A DNA stretch of 64,000 nucleotides from Gudongella sp964575895 (GTDB lineage: Bacteria > Bacillota > Clostridia > Tissierellales > Tissierellaceae): contig CAZNTE010000015.1 in the NCBI GenBank assembly GCA_964575895.1, forward strand, positions 1-64,000, read 5' to 3'. Below, in pieces: positions 54,105 through 61,726 of the stretch; the stretch's first letter is position 1, and each line of letters begins with the position of its first letter. The notes under the pieces are model-generated. The model worked only from the letters and a program-made list of their open reading frames with translations, did not search any database and had not been told where the DNA came from. The position numbers and the translations under genes are program-made.

Positions 54105-54458
54105 GTGGAATTAAACAGATATGAAGGAAACGGAAGAATGAGTAAGGCTGTTGTGTATAATGATACAGTATATCTTTGTGGTCAGACTGCTGGTAGTGAT
54201 ACCATGGATGTAAAGGAACAGACCAAGGTTGTTCTTGATAGAATTGAAGGCTTATTAGAAAAGTATGGATCAGATAAGAAGCATGTTTTATCTGCCCTTA
54301 TACATCTTAAGGATATAAAGGACTTTGATAATATGAATTCAGTTTGGGATGCTTGGGTTGAAGATGGTTTTGAACCTGCAAGAACTACTGTTGAGGCTAA
54401 ACTATGTTACGAGAATATCTTAGTTGAAGTAACTGTTGTAGCTGCTCTTAAGAAATAA
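54105..54458 (+). CDS. RidA family protein
   Basis: 117 residues from GTG 54105, after GGGAGTG. YjgF/YER057c/UK114 fold: TVYLCGQTAGSD, KYGSDKKHVLSALIHLKDI, and FEPARTTVEAKL with the conserved Arg that binds the substrate carboxylate. RidA hydrolyses reactive enamine/imine intermediates such as 2-aminoacrylate. Monocistronic, divergent from the ABM gene. Confidence 0.9.
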   Translation: MELNRYEGNGRMSKAVVYNDTVYLCGQTAGSDTMDVKEQTKVVLDRIEGLLEKYGSDKKHVLSALIHLKDIKDFDNMNSVWDAWVEDGFEPARTTVEAKLCYENILVEVTVVAALKK

Positions 54459-54478
54459 TCAAATAGAATAAATTCCAT

Positions 54479-54522
54479 ATACTCCTTTAACCAGGATAAG
54501 GGTTGAAGGAGTATATTTTATT
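54479..54522 (+). terminator. rho-independent terminator
   Basis: Stem ATACTCCTTTAACC / GGTTGAAGGAGTAT followed by ATTTTATTG; ends the RidA gene. Confidence 0.8.
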
Positions 54523-54660
54523 GACTTTTATTATGTGTTTCTTTATTAAGAGCTAAACTAAATCCTTGTATTTTACATATTAGTCTTATTCTAAGGGTAT
54601 ATTATTAATGTAGATACTTTGATTTATTGGTTTCTAATATCTGGATTAGGTGTGATTATC

Positions 54661-55296
54661 ATGTTATTCAGGGATAGAATTGATGCCGGAGAAAGTCTTG
54701 CTGGATTACTCAAAGAGTATAAGGGTAGGGATATAATTGTCTATGCCCTTCCTAGGGGAGGAGTTATACTTGGAAGGGCAATAGCAGATTATCTGAATGT
54801 TCCCTTGAGGCTTAAATTTGTTAAGAAGATTGGTCATCCTAATAATCCTGAGTATGGGATTTGTGCCTTGGGGGAATATGGTGAGTTAGTGTGCAATGAT
54901 TTTGAAATTGAAGATTTGGATAAGGAATGGTTAAATAAGGCAACTGTTGCTGCAGAAGATGAGATTAAAAGACAAAAGTCAATCTATTACAATGGTGAAG
55001 CTACACTTGATCCAAGAGGTAAAATAGTCATACTTGTGGATGATGGAATTGCAACTGGTCTAACAATGGCAGCTGCAATTAAGGATATCAGGAAGGCTAA
55101 CCCCAAAGAAATCATAGTTGCTATCCCAGTTGTTCCTCTAGATACAGCTAAAAGGTTAAAAAGAGATTGCGAAAAGCTAGTTGCAGTTAAGATAGAATCA
55201 TATTATCTTGGGGCAGTTGGTATGTATTACCTTGATTTTAAAGAAGTTAGTGATAGGGAAGTAATGGAAGCTCTTTATGGAAAGGAAGGGGACTAG
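54661..55296 (+). CDS. phosphoribosyltransferase domain protein
   Basis: 211 residues from ATG 54661 (AGGTG upstream). Type I phosphoribosyltransferase fold with the PRPP loop VILVDDGIATGLTMAAAI and LPRGGVILGRAIADYL near the N-terminus. In other bacteria this domain is fused or adjacent to a dienelactone-hydrolase-like protein, as it is here with the next gene. Substrate base unknown. Confidence 0.85.
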   Translation: MLFRDRIDAGESLAGLLKEYKGRDIIVYALPRGGVILGRAIADYLNVPLRLKFVKKIGHPNNPEYGICALGEYGELVCNDFEIEDLDKEWLNKATVAAEDEIKRQKSIYYNGEATLDPRGKIVILVDDGIATGLTMAAAIKDIRKANPKEIIVAIPVVPLDTAKRLKRDCEKLVAVKIESYYLGAVGMYYLDFKEVSDREVMEALYGKEGD

Positions 55297-55297
55297 G

Positions 55298-55921
55298 ATG
55301 ATTGATAGGGGACTTAAGATTATCAACTTAAGGATTCCAGTGGATAAGGATTATATGTATGGTGTTCTAACTAAACCCTCAAATTGCAAGGGTATAGTAC
55401 TATTATGCATGGGTAGTAGGGTTAATAGACATAAGATCCACAATACATATCTTCAGAACAGTCTTGTTGAAAATGGATATGCTACTCTTTCCATGGACCT
55501 TCTTACTCCCATTGAGGAGGAATCCTATGATAAGAGGTTTAGTTTAGACCTTAATACCAATAGGATGCTATTTGTAATCAGATGGATCAGGGACTATGAG
55601 ATAACTGAAAACCTACCTATTAGTGTAATGGGAATAGATAATGGGGCATTGATTTTCTTGGAAGCATCTCTAAAATCAGAGAATTTAATCGCAAATCTAA
55701 TCCTGAGAAATGAAGATATTCTTGATATAATTTCTGAGAAAGGGGCTATAAAATTACCTAAGACTCTAGTTGTTTTCATCTTGGAAAGAGAATCTGAAAT
55801 AAATATAAAATTAGATAGTATTGATACTAAAATGATAAAGGCTGAATTTATCCCTGAAACCAATGTTTCTCTGGATGAAGACAGTAGCTTTACTGACATT
55901 GTAATTGAGTTCTTAGGCTGA
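55298..55921 (+). CDS. alpha/beta hydrolase-like protein lacking the usual nucleophile
   Basis: 207 residues from ATG 55298, one base after the preceding stop, with AAGGAAGGGG as ribosome site. Dienelactone-hydrolase-like fold (GIVLLCMGSRVNRHKIHNTY, NGYATLSMDLLTPIEEESY). The nucleophile elbow reads MGIDNGAL, so Gly-x-Ser-x-Gly has become Gly-Ile-Asp-Asn-Gly. Asp in place of Ser or Cys suggests either a changed chemistry or an inactive, structural hydrolase. Probably works with the phosphoribosyltransferase encoded upstream. Confidence 0.7.
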   Translation: MIDRGLKIINLRIPVDKDYMYGVLTKPSNCKGIVLLCMGSRVNRHKIHNTYLQNSLVENGYATLSMDLLTPIEEESYDKRFSLDLNTNRMLFVIRWIRDYEITENLPISVMGIDNGALIFLEASLKSENLIANLILRNEDILDIISEKGAIKLPKTLVVFILERESEINIKLDSIDTKMIKAEFIPETNVSLDEDSSFTDIVIEFLG

Positions 55922-55933
55922 TTTCAAAGCTTT

Positions 55934-55962
55934 TACCTCAGGGAAAACCTGAGGTATTTTTC
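55934..55962 (+). terminator. rho-independent terminator
   Basis: Perfect 9-bp stem TACCTCAGG / CCTGAGGTA with a GAAAA loop and five T. Confidence 0.9.
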
Positions 55963-56095
55963 TACCTAAAAAAATACTTGTTTATGATTAATTTCGGGAC
56001 TTACGAACTAAAATCTACTTTTTTGACAATATTTGTTTGCTTTGGGAAGAGGTCTATGATAATATATAATCGTTCAACAAACGAATGATTAAGAG

Positions 56096-56746
56096 GTGAG
56101 TGTTATAGAAGCTATAAAAGAGAATGGATTCTTTCTTCCTACATTAAAATACAAGGAGCTTATGCTTCTTGATTACATTGAAGAAAATCCAGATACTACA
56201 CAGAAAGAATTAGGAAAAGTTATTGGATCTGCAACATCTATGGTTAATACCTATTTAGATGAGTATGAATCCAATGGATATGTAAAGAGAGAGTACATTA
56301 GCTCTAAGACTGTTAGATACATAATTACCAATAAGGGTCAAATACGAAGAAATTTCTTAAATATTAGCTACCTTCAAGAACTTATTACATTACATAATTT
56401 AGCCCAAAAGGGCATTGAGGATTTTTTAGAAGTTGTAGCTCAAAGAGGATTTAAGAACATCCTTCTTTATGGAGCTGGTGAGGTTGCCCAAATTATACTT
56501 TCAATATTAAGGGATAATACTGAGATTGGAATTAAGGTTGAGGCTCTTGTTGATGATAATTTAGAAAAAAGAGGAACAACAATTCAAGGGTATCCGGTGA
56601 TATCCAAGATGGATATGGGGAAATATGATCATGATGGGATACTAATTTCCAGCTATGCTTATGAAAGTGCAATTTCTAGACAACTGGAAAATTTGGGATA
56701 CTGTATGGATAGGGTAATTCATTTTTTCAGTGGTCAGAATGACTGA
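56096..56746 (+). CDS. winged-helix regulator with Rossmann-type sensor domain
   Basis: 216 residues; GTG 56096 is the only reasonable start but it overlaps the GAGGTG ribosome site, so the exact start is uncertain. N-terminal winged helix (about 15-80; TQKELGKVIGSATSMVNTYL), then a nucleotide-sugar or NAD-binding Rossmann fold (ILLYGAGEVAQIILSIL, VEALVDDNLEKRGTTIQGYP). The latter resembles the N-terminal domain of sugar O-acyltransferases (PglD type). Probably a transcriptional regulator that reads a metabolite. Overlaps the pilin-like gene downstream. A TTGGGA-N17-TATAAT promoter ends near 56069. Confidence 0.7.
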   Translation: MSVIEAIKENGFFLPTLKYKELMLLDYIEENPDTTQKELGKVIGSATSMVNTYLDEYESNGYVKREYISSKTVRYIITNKGQIRRNFLNISYLQELITLHNLAQKGIEDFLEVVAQRGFKNILLYGAGEVAQIILSILRDNTEIGIKVEALVDDNLEKRGTTIQGYPVISKMDMGKYDHDGILISSYAYESAISRQLENLGYCMDRVIHFFSGQND

Positions 56747-57377
56747 TGAAAATCATAAGCCTTTAAGAAAATATAATAAGGGATTTACTCTAATAGAATT
56801 AGTTCTTATTATTGCAATTATTGGGATTTTATCAACCCTAGCAGTACTTAATTATGGTAAAATAAGAGATAAGGTTAGCAAGATAGTTTGTGACATAAAT
56901 TTTAGTATAATTAATAGAGAATACACTGCTTTTCTTGCTAAAGCTGATATTGATATGTCTCTTGGGGATTCTTAAGCAATTTTTGTTTCTGATAATAGTG
57001 TTAGATTAGAAGCACTATGCCCATCAGAGGGTGTTGCTTATTATACTAACATGGAATTTAACTGTAGTTTTCATGATAATCATGGTGAAGTTGACTATAT
57101 TGATGAAGATTTAAATGAATCTAATTCAGATGAGAATACTTCTGGGAATGAAGTTAATGAAGATGTTGATGATCCTTCTGAAAACCAGGATAATGACCAG
57201 GAAGATCCAGTAAATGATGAAACTGAAATACCACAAGAACCTATTGATACTCCAGAAGAGAACAATAATGATGATTCATATTTTTTCGATGATGATCCTC
57301 CAGAAGATGCTGATGATGAAGATATAGATATTCCACCATATGGTGATGAACCTGATCCAGGAGAAGGGGATGGATAA
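56739..57377 (+). pseudogene. type IV pilin-like gene with an in-frame TAA
   Basis: From ATG 56739 the product begins with a short basic leader and a class III prepilin signal (KGFTLIELVLIIAIIGILST, cleavage after the Gly; Glu5 conserved). An in-frame TAA at 56973-56975 (codon 79) interrupts it, after which the same frame continues for 133 codons: AIFVSDNSVRLEALCPSEGV, then a very acidic Glu/Asp/Asn/Pro tail. Frame is preserved, so this is a substitution. Overlaps the regulator gene by 8 bases. No other pilus genes are in the window, so it may be an orphan minor pilin that is now dead. Confidence 0.7.
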
Positions 57378-57600
57378 GTTCCCTATTTATAATGATTGGA
57401 TGTATAAATCGACATGCGTTGGCTGAAAGAACCGAGACCACAAGATGTAGAATGAGAGTTGTTAAGAATTAAATTTGTTATGCAAGGTATGGTTCTATTT
57501 CTTAGCCCATGATAATTGCTAAAGTTATACAAAATTGATCACTAAGTAGAATATTATGAGGCAAGGATTATCAATAAATTTGAATTTTGGAGATTAGTCA

Positions 57601-58233
57601 ATGGATAATGATAAGCATGAAATAACGGGTTATAATAATTTTAAATTCATTAGATATGACAATAAATTCTGGTTTTCGCAAAAGACTATATCAGAGATAT
57701 TGGGAGTAAAATCTCATACAATAAACTGGCATATAAAAGAGATTGAAAGAGTTAACACTAATTTTAAAGATTTGGAGTTTAGAATCACGCAGATTGAAGG
57801 CAGTAGAGAAATAAGTCGTAATATTAAACACTATCCATTAGAAACATTGTTTGACATATCTATGAGGTGTAATAATCTTGGGAATTTTAACGATATGATA
57901 AAACATCTAAGCAAAAAATATGATGTAAATTTAGATTTCCAAGTAAGGCCAATAAAGGAAAAAAACTTTAAAGAGATGCTTGAGAAAGCCTTACATGGTA
58001 TAGTAAGTTTTGAATATCAATTTAGAATTGATGGTTATATAATTGATTTTTATTTTCCAGAAATTGATTTATGCGTTGAATATGATGAACATTATCATAA
58101 ATATCAGTTAAACAAAGATGAATTGAGGGAAGAGAAAATTAAAAAACATCTAGAATGTGATTTTTTGCGAGTAAATGAGGGTGAGGAATTAGAAGGATTC
58201 AATAAGATAATTAGAGTAATACTAGAAAAATAG
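57601..58233 (+). CDS. RhuM-like N-terminus fused to DUF559 (Vsr-like) nuclease domain
   Basis: 210 residues. Residues 1-100 resemble the RhuM/virulence-protein DNA-binding domain (FIRYDNKFWFSQKTISEILG, with HIKEIERVNTNF). Residues 120-208 form a DUF559-type PD-(D/E)xK nuclease: IIDFYFPEIDLCVEYDEHYH, followed by REEKIKKHLECDFLRV. The putative catalytic Asp, Glu and the His-containing strand are present. RBS TGGAGA. It lies among broken and mobile genes, so a defence or mobile-element role is likely. Substrate unknown. Confidence 0.75.
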   Translation: MDNDKHEITGYNNFKFIRYDNKFWFSQKTISEILGVKSHTINWHIKEIERVNTNFKDLEFRITQIEGSREISRNIKHYPLETLFDISMRCNNLGNFNDMIKHLSKKYDVNLDFQVRPIKEKNFKEMLEKALHGIVSFEYQFRIDGYIIDFYFPEIDLCVEYDEHYHKYQLNKDELREEKIKKHLECDFLRVNEGEELEGFNKIIRVILEK

Positions 58234-58341
58234 CTTTTTAAAAGTACTTAATTATTGAGAAAATTAATAAGGATGAAATGAACACTAAGACATAGAAATG
58301 CCCGAGAGAGCATAGATAAACACCCAGAAAGGAGGCGTCAA

Positions 58342-59388
58342 ATGAGCTTGCAAAAATCGATACAAGATGGCGAAGGTAAGACAATAGAGTTTAAGGCCGA
58401 GTTGCCAAACAGTAATACTTTAGCAAAGACAATCATTGCGTTTTCCAATACTGGTGGTGGCAAGCTCATTATCGGAGTTAACGACCAAGGTAAGATCATT
58501 GGACTTGCTCCAGAAGAAAATATTTTCGAACTCAAGGATAAAGTGGCTTCAATCATTTATGAAACATGCTATCCAACCGTTCTTCCTGATATTTACACGA
58601 CAACGATTGATGATCAGTTATTGCTGATTATTGAAGTATACAGAGGAAACCTATTACCATATTATCTAAAAAACAAAGGCAAGAATGAAGGTGTCTACAT
58701 TAGAGTTGGGGCAACAAATCGCAAGGCTAGTCATGAAAACATTCTTGAGCTTGAAAGACAGCGAATGAATATTAGTTTTGATCAGGAAGCCAATAGAGAA
58801 GTTGCGCTTGATTCTTTAGATATTTCTATATTAGAAGCAAGATTTGCCCATACGGGGAAAGTGTTAGACCAATCAGTTATGAAAAATCTAAAGTTGGTTA
58901 TTGAAGATAATAATACAATCTATCCATCCAATGGATTATTGATTCTGCTGGGGAAATTTGAACATGTCAGGATGAAATGCAGCAGGTTCAAAGGAACCTC
59001 TATGGATGTTTTCTTGGACCGAAAAGAGTATGATGACAACTTGTTCTCACAGCTTGAGAATGCTGAGAATTTCATAAAGAATTACATCAAACTGAGTGGT
59101 GAGATTAAAGGTTTGCAGCGAAACGATCAATATGAAATTCTACTCGAAGCCATTAGGGAGAGCCTTGTCAATGCAGTTGTTCATAGGGATTATTCAAATG
59201 ATGGCAGGGATATCAAGGTTGGCATTTATGATGACATCGTCAATATAGTTTCACCTGGTTGGTTTCCGAGTACTATAACTCAAGAGGATATTCTAGAGGG
59301 ACGGTCTGAGATTCGCAACAGAGTAATCGCAAGAGTTTTCAAGGAACTGAACTATATTGAACAGTGGGGCAGTTGTCGACCTCAATAA
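58342..59388 (+). CDS. AlbA_2/HATPase_c_4 protein, C-terminally truncated
   Basis: 348 residues, AAGGAGG ribosome site. N-terminal AlbA_2/Schlafen-like domain (GKTIEFKAELPNSNTLAKTI, FSNTGGGKLIIGVND) and a GHKL-type ATPase half (EAIRESLVNAVVHRDYSNDG). Family members continue past the motif YIEQWGSG into a winged helix of about 80-120 residues; here it reads YIEQWGSCRPQ and stops, so the C-terminus is missing. Codon use (ATC, CGA, GCG) differs from neighbours, suggesting transfer. Likely a degraded accessory regulator or defence gene. Confidence 0.72.
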   Translation: MSLQKSIQDGEGKTIEFKAELPNSNTLAKTIIAFSNTGGGKLIIGVNDQGKIIGLAPEENIFELKDKVASIIYETCYPTVLPDIYTTTIDDQLLLIIEVYRGNLLPYYLKNKGKNEGVYIRVGATNRKASHENILELERQRMNISFDQEANREVALDSLDISILEARFAHTGKVLDQSVMKNLKLVIEDNNTIYPSNGLLILLGKFEHVRMKCSRFKGTSMDVFLDRKEYDDNLFSQLENAENFIKNYIKLSGEIKGLQRNDQYEILLEAIRESLVNAVVHRDYSNDGRDIKVGIYDDIVNIVSPGWFPSTITQEDILEGRSEIRNRVIARVFKELNYIEQWGSCRPQ

Positions 59389-59764
59389 TTAAAGTTTAAC
59401 TCAAGGATGATTAATAATTAATCATATTAGGCCAGTTGATCTTCATTAAATTATATTTTTATGCTCAAAGTTAATACATGTTGCATTGACTTACCCAGTG
59501 TACTTAAGGACCAAATAAATTTATAAATAAAAACCAACATACAAAATACCCCTATTAGTTGGATAGAGGGAATTGATTAAAAGGTAAAAATCCTAATGAA
59601 ACTAATCTGATTATCAATGTAACAAGTCTACTGTTATATTTGAAATAAAAACTGTTACATTCGATTCAGCTTTTTATAGCTGCTTAAAACAATTACACCT
59701 AGGAAAGATATTATTATCGATATTTGAATAATATAACTCTAAAGGTGTAAACATTTGGGTTCAA
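59389..59764. other. gene-free region between the truncated gene and the IS
   Basis: AT-rich sequence with no ORF, RNA or clear repeat that I can support. TGTAAA at 59746 could mark the left IS end. Confidence 0.4.
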
Positions 59765-60928
59765 CTAAGCAATCTTTTTATATGTAGTATACATACCACC
59801 AAGTATTTTTGTTGGGATCAGTTTAGTCTTGGTAATATGTGTTACTGGATATATAGGTGAAGGAACAGGAGTTGTAGAGCCTATTCCTTGATGGCATCTA
59901 TCGTGATTATAATAAGAAATGTACTCTTTAAGAAGTCTATATAGATGCTTCTCGTTAAGTGGAATTATATGATCAGTAAGTTCTCTTCTAAGAGTACCTA
60001 TTGCTCTTTCAGCAATGCCATTTTGCCAGGGAGACCTATAGGAGGTTTTTTTAGATTTAATATTAGAAGAAGCTAAAAAGCTTTGAAAATCCTCTGATAC
60101 AAATACTGCATCATTATCATGAATTAAGTACTTTGGACAATTATCAAAAGGGGTAGCCTCCCTTATTTGTTGCTTAACCCATTCAGTATGGGGATTTGTT
60201 GTTATCCCAAAATGCTCAATTTTTCTATTTTGATGATTAATGATAATAAGGATATATATAAGCTTAAAATTTAATAAAGGGACGACAAAAAAATCCATAG
60301 CCCAAATATCCTTATGATTGTTTAAAAAAGTCTTCCAAGCTTGAATTTGCTTCTGAGAGGAAGGTTTCTTAGGGGGAGGATCAGCAATTGGATCTAAATA
60401 TTTTCTTAGAGTATTGGCACAAGGAACTCCAGATATAAACATATTAAGGAGCATCTCCCTTAGCTTTTCTAATGAAATATTTGGATTATCCCTAAGTATG
60501 TTGTCTATTGCTCTTAATATATCCTTAGGAATAGGGGGTCTACCAGGATGATGTGATTTCTTCCACCAATATCTTCTAAAGGCAGTTCTTTGCCAACCGA
60601 TTACAGTTTTAGGAGTAACTTGACCCTTTAATTTTTTCCAATGAGGATGCAAGAAGGACACAATAACCCATAGTTGTTGATAGACAATAGTAGTCCGTGG
60701 TTTTGGAATTTTCTCCTTAGTAAGTTTCATTTCCAGTAATTCTACCTGATTTCTAAGGGTGGCATTTTCTAAAATAAGTAGAGATTTTGGCTTAAGGCTA
60801 TCCTTAATAATAGAAAATAATATTTTAAGCCAATCAATCAGGTAGATCTTTAGCTGCTTTAGAAGATACATAAAATCACCTCATTTTGAATTATGGTATA
60901 TATTATATAGGATTTACTTTTTTTTACA
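59746..60928 (-). mobile_element. insertion sequence with DDE integrase-core transposase
   Basis: One transposase gene (59765-60871) with short flanks. The ends TGTAAA (59746) and TTTACA (60928) are inverted, matching the TGT...ACA termini seen in IS3/IS481-type elements, but only 6 bases match and no target duplication is visible. Boundaries are tentative. Confidence 0.45.
59765..60871 (-). CDS. IS transposase, integrase core (rve) family
   Basis: 368 residues. Helix-turn-helix-like N-terminal half (VTPKTVIGWQRTAFRRYWW), then an rve catalytic core with DDE residues in IWAMDFFVVPLL, YLIHDNDAVF and NGIAERAIGTLRREL. The C-terminal HDRCHQGIGSTTPVP motif is typical of IS3/IS481-like transposases. 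Full-length and without internal stops, so it may be active. Inserted between a truncated gene and an orphan ORF. Confidence 0.9.
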   Translation of the reverse strand: MYLLKQLKIYLIDWLKILFSIIKDSLKPKSLLILENATLRNQVELLEMKLTKEKIPKPRTTIVYQQLWVIVSFLHPHWKKLKGQVTPKTVIGWQRTAFRRYWWKKSHHPGRPPIPKDILRAIDNILRDNPNISLEKLREMLLNMFISGVPCANTLRKYLDPIADPPPKKPSSQKQIQAWKTFLNNHKDIWAMDFFVVPLLNFKLIYILIIINHQNRKIEHFGITTNPHTEWVKQQIREATPFDNCPKYLIHDNDAVFVSEDFQSFLASSNIKSKKTSYRSPWQNGIAERAIGTLRRELTDHIIPLNEKHLYRLLKEYISYYNHDRCHQGIGSTTPVPSPIYPVTHITKTKLIPTKILGGMYTTYKKIA

Positions 60929-60995
60929 AGTAATTGTCAGAAATATCTTAAAATTACGCAAGCTGGCCAAACTAGAGTAAGTTGGAGGAATGATT

Positions 60996-61598
60996 ATGAA
61001 TGAACTATTGATAGATTATATATTGTCATTAACAAATCTATTGGGAATAGTACCATTTGACTTGGTCTTACATACATACAATGACCAGAATAAAAAAGAC
61101 ATGGATACTAAAAATTTCAACAATATAATTGAAGATAAATCCAATTATATTGTTAGTAAGGGGATAACTTTTAAGAGTAATGAATTCATATCCTCAGAGA
61201 TTATTCTTCTTAATAAGTATGATTATATTAAGTCAAATAGAAGGGAAATTCCAGCCTATATTCCCAACCGTTTTAATTTACTAAGGTACAGAAACAAGGA
61301 ATATTTTGAAAAGGGAAAGGAATATATATCCTTATATAAATACTTAAAGAAGCACTTAAATCATGGAGGGCTTGCAGAAGAAGTTGCTAATAAGATAGGC
61401 ATATATTGTATGTCCATAAGAGGGACCAGTAATATCGGATTCATATTCTCACAATATAGACTGGAATTTGATGAAAAGAGTAGGCTAGAAATACAGGAAT
61501 TAATAGATGAATTAGGAAGAAACTCCAGGAGATGGGAGTTAAATGGATTTACAGAAAATGAGTTAAAAGAAGGGGATAACCAAGAGAAGAGACCTTAA
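60996..61598 (+). CDS. hypothetical protein
   Basis: 200 residues from ATG 60996, 7 bases after GGAGG (an ATG 6 bases earlier is too close). Soluble, mixed alpha/beta, start MNELLIDYILSLTNLLGIVP, tyrosine-rich middle (PNRFNLLRYRNKEYFEKGK) and a helical C-terminus (RLEIQELIDELGRNSRRWEL). No family recognised. Its promoter region is next to the IS right end. Confidence 0.65.
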   Translation: MNELLIDYILSLTNLLGIVPFDLVLHTYNDQNKKDMDTKNFNNIIEDKSNYIVSKGITFKSNEFISSEIILLNKYDYIKSNRREIPAYIPNRFNLLRYRNKEYFEKGKEYISLYKYLKKHLNHGGLAEEVANKIGIYCMSIRGTSNIGFIFSQYRLEFDEKSRLEIQELIDELGRNSRRWELNGFTENELKEGDNQEKRP

Positions 61599-61666
61599 TA
61601 TGAGGGATAAGGTACTTGGATTTAGATATTTTTTCATATTAAATTGAGAACTTTTAGATAAATATA

Positions 61667-61708
61667 ATGCACCCAAATATTATCCTATGGACTAATATTT
61701 GGGTGCAT
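61667..61708. terminator. bidirectional terminator
   Basis: Perfect 16-bp stem ATGCACCCAAATATTA / TAATATTTGGGTGCAT between convergent genes, followed by TGTATTTTCT on the + strand. Confidence 0.85.
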
Positions 61709-61726
61709 TGTATTTTCTGATTTACA

